Part shown: positions 1 to 4,820 of the stretch, in pieces
How positions within the stretch are numbered: position 1 is the stretch's first letter
Layout of the letters: every line of letters starts with the position of its first letter
From: Pseudomonadota bacterium
GTDB lineage: Bacteria; Pseudomonadota; Alphaproteobacteria; Rhizobiales; Devosiaceae
DNA length: 5,614 bases
Direction: 5' to 3'
Assembly (NCBI GenBank): GCA_023436745.1
Contig: JAEZHZ010000025.1
Location: 1-5,614, forward strand
The notes under the pieces: model-generated
The model's input: only the letters and a program-made list of their open reading frames with translations
The model's database searches: none
What the model was told of the DNA's origin: nothing
Position numbers and translations under genes: made by a program

Positions 1-65
1 CTCTGCAGGATGTCGTCAATGCTGGTGAGATCGTGCGGCCCGAACCAGCGCCAGGTCTGTCTCAT
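1..65 (-). CDS. uxuA: Mannonate dehydratase, N-terminal fragment (cut by window edge)
   Basis: Only the first 21 complete codons are inside the window. They read MRQTWRWFGPHD, then LTSIDDILQ. This matches the start of UxuA (E. coli begins with MEQTWRWYGPND), including the conserved TWRW(F/Y)GP segment near the N-terminus. UxuA is the cytoplasmic metal-dependent enzyme that dehydrates D-mannonate to 2-keto-3-deoxygluconate in hexuronate catabolism. The ATG at 63-65 is supported by a GGAG ribosome binding site at 72-75 with a 6-nt spacer. The gene lies 54 nt downstream of dctM on the same strand, so it is probably the next cistron of the TRAP operon, with a hairpin in the gap. The identity rests on a short but distinctive stretch. 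The rest of the gene, and any following uxuB or kdg genes, lie off the left edge. Confidence 0.82.
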   Translation of the reverse strand, partial: MRQTWRWFGPHDLTSIDDILQ

Positions 66-88
66 CGCGAACTCCGAAGGAAAAGGGA

Positions 89-111
89 GGGTGCGCCTCT
101 GCCGCGCACCC
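89..111 (-). terminator. Terminator-like or attenuating hairpin between dctM and uxuA
   Basis: A perfect 8-bp inverted repeat, GGGTGCGC (89-96) and GCGCACCC (104-111), encloses a 7-nt loop. Read on the minus strand, the direction of the operon, the stem is followed by TCCCTTTTCC. This is a weak, interrupted T-tract. The hairpin lies 8 nt beyond the dctM stop codon and 23 nt before the uxuA start codon. It could be a leaky intrinsic terminator that lowers read-through into uxuA, or a 3'-end-protecting or processing stem. The stem is seen directly; the function is inferred. Confidence 0.45.
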
Positions 112-119
112 CGAAGCCG

Positions 120-1400
120 TCACCCGAAGGCGACGCGCGGCAGCCAGAGCACCAGGTCCGGCATGAACAGCAGCACCGCAATCAGTCCGACGATGGCTGC
201 GATGAACGGGATAGACTCGATGGAGTATTCCTCGATCGATACGTTCATCAGCGAGCACACCGCGAACATCGCCGATCCGCTTGGCCAGGTCATGCCGCCC
301 AGCGTCACGATCGACATCATCAGGATGCCGAAATGCACCGGATCCATGCCGATCTGGGTGATGATCGGCACGAAGATCGGCGTCAGCAGCAGCACCATGA
401 CCGTGCTTTCCAGCGCCAGCCCGGCGAGCAGCAGGAACACGAGGATCACGAGCACGATCATGTTGGGATCGCTGATGCCCGCAAGCATCCAGCCGGCGAG
501 CTGCTGCGGGGCCTGCAGGTAGATCACGGCATATCCGACCATGCCGCTCATCAGGATGATGAGCATGATCAGCCCGACATCCGAGGTTGCCTGCCCGAAG
601 CAGCGCCACACCTTTTCGATCGTCAGTTCGCGATGCGCCAGGAACCCGATTGCCAGCGCATAGACCACCGCGGCCGACCCGACTTCCGAAGGGGTGAACA
701 GCCCGCCGCGAATGGCAAGCACCAGCGCCACCGGAAACAGCAGCGCCCACTTTGCATCCCAACAGGCGAGTGCCAGCGCCTTGAATGTCGGGCGCTGCAC
801 ATCGGCCACCACATATTTGCGCCTCTTGGCGATGAGGTAGGCGGTCACCATCAGGACCACCATCATCAGGATGCCGGGGATGATCCCGGCGAGGAACAGC
901 CGGCCGATCGAGACATTGCCGACGAAGCCATAGAGGATGAGGCCGATCGAGGGGGGGATGGTTGCGGTGATCAGCGAGCCCACGGCGATCGCGGCGGCCG
1001 AATAGCCCTTGCCATAGCCCTTCGCCACCATGGTGGGACCGAGGATGCGCGCCTCCATCGCGGCGTCCGCCACCGCCGAACCCGACACGCCTCCCATCAG
1101 GGTCGACAGCACGATGGCGACCTGCGCAAGACCGCCGGACATCCAGCCCACGGAGATCATCGCCACCTTGAGCAGGCGGGCGGTGATGCCGCTCTCGTTC
1201 ATCAGGTGACCGGCAAGCACGAAGAAGGGTACGGCCAGCAGCGGGAAACTCTGGCTCATGGAGGCGATTTTCTGCACGCCGATGGACATCGGCATGCCGG
1301 AGGTGGTCATGAAGAAGATGAACCCGGCGATCCCGGTCGCAAAGGCAACCGGCATGCCGATGATCATCAGGACGGCGAAGACGAGTGTGATCAGCAGCAT
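120..1400 (-). CDS. dctM: TRAP transporter large permease subunit (DctM family)
   Basis: The gene encodes a 426-aa, strongly hydrophobic inner-membrane protein of normal DctM length. DctM is the ion-coupled channel subunit of TRAP importers and works with DctQ and the periplasmic DctP. Family landmarks visible are LAVPFFVLAGHLMNESGI (55-72), the glycine/serine-rich GGVSGSAVADAAM (103-115) where the family binds Na+, IPPSIGLILYG (148-158), GLFTPSEVGSAAVVYAL (233-249), ESTVMVLLLTPIFVPI (331-346 region) and GMDPVHFGI (351-359). The second re-entrant region reads MTWPSG (370-375), where the family usually has T-P-P-x-G, so one proline is replaced by tryptophan. The ATG follows the dctQ stop by only 2 nt and has no strong Shine-Dalgarno of its own, which suggests translational coupling. 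The adjacent uxuA points to a uronate or aldonate substrate. The family is certain; the substrate is inferred from context. Confidence 0.95.
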   Translation of the reverse strand: MLLITLVFAVLMIIGMPVAFATGIAGFIFFMTTSGMPMSIGVQKIASMSQSFPLLAVPFFVLAGHLMNESGITARLLKVAMISVGWMSGGLAQVAIVLSTLMGGVSGSAVADAAMEARILGPTMVAKGYGKGYSAAAIAVGSLITATIPPSIGLILYGFVGNVSIGRLFLAGIIPGILMMVVLMVTAYLIAKRRKYVVADVQRPTFKALALACWDAKWALLFPVALVLAIRGGLFTPSEVGSAAVVYALAIGFLAHRELTIEKVWRCFGQATSDVGLIMLIILMSGMVGYAVIYLQAPQQLAGWMLAGISDPNMIVLVILVFLLLAGLALESTVMVLLLTPIFVPIITQIGMDPVHFGILMMSIVTLGGMTWPSGSAMFAVCSLMNVSIEEYSIESIPFIAAIVGLIAVLLFMPDLVLWLPRVAFG

Positions 1401-1402
1401 GG

Positions 1403-1924
1403 CTAGAGGTCCAGCGTCGGCGCAGCCGCGTCCATCTCGGCGCGCGTGCGGTTGTAGATGAGCAGTTGCCGGTCACGTCCGCGGAAGGCGTTGACCATGT
1501 TGTAGACGAGGGTGGACGCGAGCAGCAGGCAGCCCGCCGGCACCGATACGGTCACCCAGGCATAGCTCAGCGTACTGTCGCCGAAGGTGCGCTCGCGGTT
1601 GAGCATGGTCAGCTTCCAGCCTTCGACCACGAGAACCATCAGGAAGGCGATGATGACCACGGTGCAGGCCACCTCGAGCCAGAATCGGCGCCTGTAGCCG
1701 AGCCGCGACGCCAGCACCTCCATGCCGAGGTGACCCTTTTCGCGCATCGCCTTGTTGGCGCCGAAGAAGCACAGCCAAACGAACAGCAGCTGTGCCATGT
1801 CCACCGACCAGATCAGCGGATGGCCGAAGAAGCGCATGATGGAGGCGGTGAAAACCAGCCCGGTGATGCCGGCGAGCAGCGCAAAGCAGATCGCCAGCTC
1901 GAGTTGAGCCAAACGCTTGAGCAT
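1403..1924 (-). CDS. dctQ: TRAP transporter small permease subunit (DctQ family)
   Basis: The gene encodes a 173-aa protein of typical DctQ size with four predicted membrane segments, at about residues 10-32, 41-58, 84-104 and 122-145. DctQ packs against the large subunit and helps dock the binding protein. The family pattern is visible around segment 2: W39, W50, the FFGANKA stretch (53-59) and H65 followed by LGME. The acidic residue after the first tryptophan is Asp (WSVD, D42), where Glu is common. The C-terminal tail (about 146-173) is charged and cytoplasmic. The start codon is preceded by a weak GGAA at 1931-1934 with a 6-nt spacer. The gene sits 57 nt after dctP, with a strong hairpin between them, and 2 nt before dctM, matching the usual P-Q-M order. 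The call does not depend on knowing the substrate. Confidence 0.93.
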   Translation of the reverse strand: MLKRLAQLELAICFALLAGITGLVFTASIMRFFGHPLIWSVDMAQLLFVWLCFFGANKAMREKGHLGMEVLASRLGYRRRFWLEVACTVVIIAFLMVLVVEGWKLTMLNRERTFGDSTLSYAWVTVSVPAGCLLLASTLVYNMVNAFRGRDRQLLIYNRTRAEMDAAAPTLDL

Positions 1925-1948
1925 GATCGGTTCCAGAAGAGTGAGTGG

Positions 1949-1973
1949 GGCGGGCCCACCTTGCGGGCCCGCC
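1949..1973 (-). other. Intercistronic hairpin between dctP and dctQ
   Basis: A perfect 9-bp, almost all-GC inverted repeat, GGCGGGCCC (1949-1957) and GGGCCCGCC (1965-1973), encloses a 7-nt loop. It starts 8 nt after the dctP stop codon. On the minus strand the stem is followed by CCACTCACTC, with no T-tract, so it is unlikely to be an efficient intrinsic terminator. A stem in this place commonly protects the upstream mRNA from 3' exonucleases, which would let the abundant binding protein be made in excess over the membrane subunits. The structure is seen; the role is inferred. Confidence 0.6.
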
Positions 1974-1981
1974 AGGTGTCC

Positions 1982-2959
1982 TTACTCGGCGGCGATGGCC
2001 TGCAGCGCGTCGCGCAGTTCGCCATAGCCCAGCTTCTCGTAGACCCCGGAGGTGGCGTCCCTGAAGGGGGTGACGTCGATGTCGTTGACGGTCATGCCGG
2101 CTTCGACCAGCTTCGCCTCGATGGCGGCCAGCGCATCCTGGGTGCCGTAGGAGGCAACGTCGCCGGCCTTCAGCGCTTCGTCCCGCAGCACCTGCTGCAG
2201 GTCCGCGGGCAGGCTGTCGAACCACGGGCCGGATGTGACGAGGCCGGTGATCAGGTTGATGTGCCCGGTCTTGGTCAGCACCGAGGTCACTTCGTAGAGC
2301 TTGGCCCCTTCGCCCGCGGGAAGCTGCGCTTCCACCGAGTCGATGACGCTCTGTTCCAGCGCTGCATAGACTTCGGCAAACGGCATCGGCGTCGGCACGG
2401 CGCCCATTGCCGTCACAGTCTCGACCCACACGGGCGCGCCCGGCGTGCGCATGCGGTTGCCGTTGAGATCGGCAGGCGTGTTCACCTCGTTCTTGGTCCA
2501 CAGGTGGCGTTCGCCCTGCCACCAGTTGAACGAAAGCACCTGATGGCCCGAGGTGTCATGCAGCTTCTGGATCCACTCCTCGAACTGGTCCGACACCACC
2601 ACCTTGCGGATGCCGTCATAGCCGGAGGCAAGGTATGGCGCGCCCAGCACGCCGAATTCGTTGACGAAGGCCGCAAGGCGCCCGCCATCGACCACGACGG
2701 CCACCGGCGCACCGGCGCGTGCCTGCTCCAGCACGTCCTCGTCGGAGCCGAGCTGCGAGTTGGGGAACAGCTTGACCTCGATGGCGCCGTTGGAGGCAGT
2801 CGCGACATTGTCGCGGAAACTCTCGAGGCCCTTGTAGAGTGGGTCAGATGTGGCGAGAGCCGTGTTCACGCTGAGCGTGTAATCGGCCCCGAGCCCGGGT
2901 ACAGACAAAGAGACAACGATGCCGGCAGCGAGCGCTGCGGCAAGCGGATGCATTTTCAT
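1982..2959 (-). CDS. dctP: TRAP transporter substrate-binding protein (DctP family)
   Basis: The gene encodes a 325-aa periplasmic receptor that captures the substrate and delivers it to DctQM. Residues 1-25 form a signal peptide: Lys2, a hydrophobic core rich in Ala, Val and Leu, and a likely cut after GLGA before DYTLS. The mature part has the DctP fold landmarks: FPNSQLGSDEDVLEQARAG (65-83), LNGNRMRTPGAP (165-176), whose R171 corresponds to the arginine that clamps the substrate carboxylate in the family, and PTPMPFAEVYAALEQSVIDS (189-208). The start at 2959 is chosen over an in-frame ATG at 2977 because AGGGAGG lies 4 nt upstream of it; the earlier ATG would lie before that site and add residues ahead of the signal peptide. 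The conserved arginine and nearby uxuA fit an acidic sugar such as glucuronate, fructuronate or mannonate. The substrate is inferred, not shown. Confidence 0.94.
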   Translation of the reverse strand: MKMHPLAAALAAGIVVSLSVPGLGADYTLSVNTALATSDPLYKGLESFRDNVATASNGAIEVKLFPNSQLGSDEDVLEQARAGAPVAVVVDGGRLAAFVNEFGVLGAPYLASGYDGIRKVVVSDQFEEWIQKLHDTSGHQVLSFNWWQGERHLWTKNEVNTPADLNGNRMRTPGAPVWVETVTAMGAVPTPMPFAEVYAALEQSVIDSVEAQLPAGEGAKLYEVTSVLTKTGHINLITGLVTSGPWFDSLPADLQQVLRDEALKAGDVASYGTQDALAAIEAKLVEAGMTVNDIDVTPFRDATSGVYEKLGYGELRDALQAIAAE

Positions 2960-2963
2960 GGTT

Positions 2964-2984
2964 CCTCCCTGCGGCACGCGCCGC
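2964..2984 (-). promoter_or_regulatory. Shine-Dalgarno of dctP with an adjoining leader stem
   Basis: On the minus strand AGGGAGG (2964-2970) lies 4 nt before the dctP ATG and is the strongest ribosome binding site in the window; it decides the start at 2959. Directly upstream, a short inverted repeat GCGGC (2971-2975) and GCCGC (2980-2984) with a 4-nt loop would form a stem abutting this site in the mRNA. The binding site is clear. Any effect of the stem on translation is speculative. Confidence 0.55.
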
Positions 2985-3017
2985 CGTGGACGAAGCTGCT
3001 AGGCAACGTCTGCAAAA

Positions 3018-3038
3018 ATGGTAGTATGGTAGTATACC
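3018..3038. promoter_or_regulatory. Predicted GntR/FCD operator: tandem GGTAGTAT plus inverted GGTA/TACC
   Basis: The plus strand carries GGTAGTAT twice in tandem (3020-3027 and 3028-3035), followed by ACC. The second copy forms an inverted repeat, GGTA (3028-3031), GTA, TACC (3035-3038). The GGT...ACC half-sites resemble operators of FCD-type GntR regulators, for example the TGGTATACCA core of the ExuR/UxuR group. The element lies between the -35 and -10 of the transporter promoter and next to the regulator's ribosome binding site (GGAG, 3039-3042). It is the most likely binding site for the regulator encoded at 3049-3753. The repeats are seen; their use is inferred. Confidence 0.6.
3019..3027 (+). 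promoter_or_regulatory. Possible extended -10 for the regulator gene
   Basis: TGGTAGTAT has the TGn extension followed by a hexamer, TAGTAT, matching the -10 consensus at four of six. Transcription would begin around 3034, leaving about 15 nt that still include the GGAG at 3039-3042. No good -35 is found upstream at normal spacing. A second TGGTAGTAT at 3027-3035 would start transcription too late to keep the ribosome binding site. The call is weak. Confidence 0.25.
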
Positions 3039-3048
3039 GGAGTCAACA

Positions 3049-3753
3049 ATGACCTCTATCGACCCTCTGCTGGCCAGACCCGACCTCGTCGAAAAGCCCG
3101 CAACCGTCGGCAATCGCGTGTTTGCCATCATCCGGCAGGCCATCGTGCAACTGCAGCTCAAGCCCGGCGATCCACTGTCGGAAGCCGAGATGGCCCGCCA
3201 ATTGGGCGTGTCGCGCCAGCCGGTGCGCGAAGCTTTCATCAAGCTGGCCGAGGTCGGGCTCGTGGAGATTCGTCCGCAGCGCGGCACCTCGGTGGTGATG
3301 ATCTCGCTGCGAGATGTCGAGAACGCCCGCTTCATTCGCGAGGCACTGGAGGTCGCGGTGGTCCGCAGGGCAGCCGAAGAGATCACCGACGAGCACAAGC
3401 GGCGGCTCACCGCCATCCTTGATGCGCAGCGCTCCGCCAGCGCTCGGGGGGACCTCGCGGAGTTCCTGCGTCAGGACGAGGCTTTCCACCAGGCCATCGC
3501 GCAGGCTGCCGATTGCGAGAAGGCGTGGCGGCTGCTCGAGAACCTCAAGGCCCAGATGGACAGGGTGCGATATCTCTCGCTCGACGAGGCGACGCCTGTG
3601 GATGTGCTGATCGAACAGCACGACCGTATCGCAGCGGGCATCTTCGCCGGTGATGCCGATGCGGCCGAGAGCGCCATGAAGGCGCATCTGCGCGAGATAC
3701 TGACGTCATTGCCGCTGCTCGCGGAAAAGCACCCCGACCTGTTCACCGCCTGA
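3049..3753 (+). CDS. GntR-family transcriptional regulator, FCD subfamily, probably controlling the uronate TRAP/uxu operon
   Basis: The gene encodes a 234-aa cytoplasmic DNA-binding protein of typical length for this group. The N-terminal winged helix (about 20-85) has the GntR signature: LKPGDPLSEAEMARQLGVSR (38-57), QPVREAFIKLAEVGLVEIRP (58-76 region), then the wing QRGTSVV (77-83). The C-terminal FCD domain (about 90-222) keeps the expected metal-site residues: D143 and H147 in RQDEAFHQAI, H191 in EQHD and H213 in KAHL. It should therefore bind a metal and a small carboxylate effector. GGAG at 3039-3042 lies 6 nt before the ATG. It is divergent from dctP across 89 bp that contains a fitting operator, so local control and autoregulation are likely. 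By context it resembles UxuR/ExuR-type repressors, but that symbol is not assigned from sequence alone. Its stop lies 32 bp from the convergent ABC gene, with no clear intrinsic terminator between them. Confidence 0.93.
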   Translation: MTSIDPLLARPDLVEKPATVGNRVFAIIRQAIVQLQLKPGDPLSEAEMARQLGVSRQPVREAFIKLAEVGLVEIRPQRGTSVVMISLRDVENARFIREALEVAVVRRAAEEITDEHKRRLTAILDAQRSASARGDLAEFLRQDEAFHQAIAQAADCEKAWRLLENLKAQMDRVRYLSLDEATPVDVLIEQHDRIAAGIFAGDADAAESAMKAHLREILTSLPLLAEKHPDLFTA

Positions 3754-3785
3754 GGCGAAGGCATGGCGGCTCGGGGGATGGGGCA

Positions 3786-4820
3786 TCACCTTCCGAGCAC
3801 GCACCCGGTGCCGCTGACGCGAACGGTGCACCGCTCACCGGCGGCGGGCAGTTCATACTGCCCGCTCGGAAATCCCAGCGTGACCGACTGCTCTGGCCTT
3901 CTGATCGAGACGTAGGCCGTGCCGCCGACCCATTGGACCGATTGCAGCTGCCACGTGGCGGACAGGCCATCGGCTGGCGCAAGGTGAAGCTGTTCCGGTC
4001 GAAGCAGGATGCGCCCCCTTCCGGTCCACCCAGCGTGCCCGGCGAGCGGGACGAACCCGAGGGCGCAGTGCGCGACCCCGTTTCGGATTTCGGCATCGAG
4101 GATGATCGACGGCCCCAGGAACTCGGCGACCGTGGCGTCGGCGGGGGCAAGATAGAGGTTTCGGGGGTCCCCGGCCTGGGCGAGGCGCCCCTCGCGCAAC
4201 ACCACCAGCTGGTCGGCGAAGCCCATGGCCTCCTCGCGGTCGTGGGTCACCAGCATCGTCGCGATTCCGGTGGTGGCCAGGATGTCGGCCGTGGCGGCGC
4301 GAAGCTGGTCGCGCAGTCCCGTGTCGAGGGCGGAAAAGGGTTCGTCCAGCAGCATCAGGCGAGGCTGGCGAGCCAGTGCCCGCGCCAGCGCGACGCGCTG
4401 CTGCTGGCCACCGGAAAGCTGATGCGGCTGGCGATCGGCCATCGACCGGTCGAGTTCCACCAGATCCAGAAGCTGGCGCACACGCGTGTCTGCGTCCGGC
4501 TGGTCCCGTATGCCGAAGCGGATGTTCTCGGCCACCGTGAGATGGGGAAACAGGGCGCCTTCCTGCATCACGAGCCCGATATTGCGCCGGTGCGCCGGCA
4601 CACCGGCCTCGGAATTGGCGATGGGCTGGCCATCCAGCAGGATCTCTCCGGTATCCGGAGCCTCGAAGCCCGCGATCAGGCGCAGCAGGGTGGTCTTGCC
4701 GGAGCCGGATGGCCCGACGACCGCGGTGCGAGACCCCTGCGCAACGTCCAGGTTGAGGTCGCTGAGCGCCCAAGTCTTGTCGAAGCGCTTGCCCAGCTGG
4801 CGAATGGATAGAACGCTCAT
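3786..4820 (-). CDS. fbpC: ABC transporter ATP-binding protein, FbpC-like (ferric-iron-type importer)
   Basis: The gene encodes a 344-aa cytoplasmic ATPase with a complete nucleotide-binding domain: Walker A GPSGSGKTT (36-44), Q-loop Q86 in VMQEGALFPHLTV, signature LSGGQQQR (135-142), Walker B LMLLDE (155-160, catalytic E160), D-loop SALD (163-166) and switch H193 in VTHDREEA. After about residue 240 comes a TOBE-like regulatory domain with ILLRPEQL (271-278), typical of the FbpC/PotA/MalK branch. The start at 4820 overlaps the permease stop as ATGA and has GGAG at 4825-4828; longer in-frame readings would run through the permease gene. The two-module permease upstream favours Fe(III) over maltose or polyamine as substrate. 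The ATPase role is certain; the iron substrate is moderately likely, since close relatives also move thiamine or phosphonates. No binding-protein gene is in view to decide it. Confidence 0.9.
   Translation of the reverse strand: MSVLSIRQLGKRFDKTWALSDLNLDVAQGSRTAVVGPSGSGKTTLLRLIAGFEAPDTGEILLDGQPIANSEAGVPAHRRNIGLVMQEGALFPHLTVAENIRFGIRDQPDADTRVRQLLDLVELDRSMADRQPHQLSGGQQQRVALARALARQPRLMLLDEPFSALDTGLRDQLRAATADILATTGIATMLVTHDREEAMGFADQLVVLREGRLAQAGDPRNLYLAPADATVAEFLGPSIILDAEIRNGVAHCALGFVPLAGHAGWTGRGRILLRPEQLHLAPADGLSATWQLQSVQWVGGTAYVSIRRPEQSVTLGFPSGQYELPAAGERCTVRVSGTGCVLGR

Larger units (their letters stand above)
3018..3046 (-). promoter_or_regulatory. Predicted promoter of the dctPQM-uxuA operon
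   Basis: On the minus strand TTGACT (3041-3046) matches the sigma-70 -35 consensus at five of six bases. It is followed after exactly 17 bp by TACCAT (3018-3023), which matches the -10 consensus at four of six. Transcription would start near 3011, giving a leader of about 50 nt before dctP. The -35 lies only 3 bp from the divergent regulator's start codon, and the spacer is filled by the repeat element described as the operator. A binding protein there would block polymerase directly. Confidence 0.6.

Noticed and set aside
16..1476. Long open frames on both strands across the dctM/dctQ region (for example 33-1406 plus and 16-1476 minus)
   Set aside because: They are shadows of GC-rich coding sequence: translations rich in Arg, His, Asp and Gly, with no family motifs. 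The DctM and DctQ frames give clear membrane proteins over the same stretch.
2960..2977. Upstream in-frame ATG for dctP at 2977
   Set aside because: It would lie before the strong AGGGAGG site and add MPQGGT ahead of the signal peptide.
1466..3052. A 528-aa open frame on the plus strand opposite dctP and dctQ
   Set aside because: Its composition is antisense-like (many His, Gly, Arg, Gln), no domain is recognisable, and it would read across the divergent promoter. dctP on the other strand has a signal peptide and DctP motifs.
3746..3785. Possible bidirectional terminator between the regulator and fbpC
   Set aside because: Only short pairings are present (CGCC-TGA-GGCG, and CCGCC with GGCGG across a 14-nt loop), with no T-tract on either strand.
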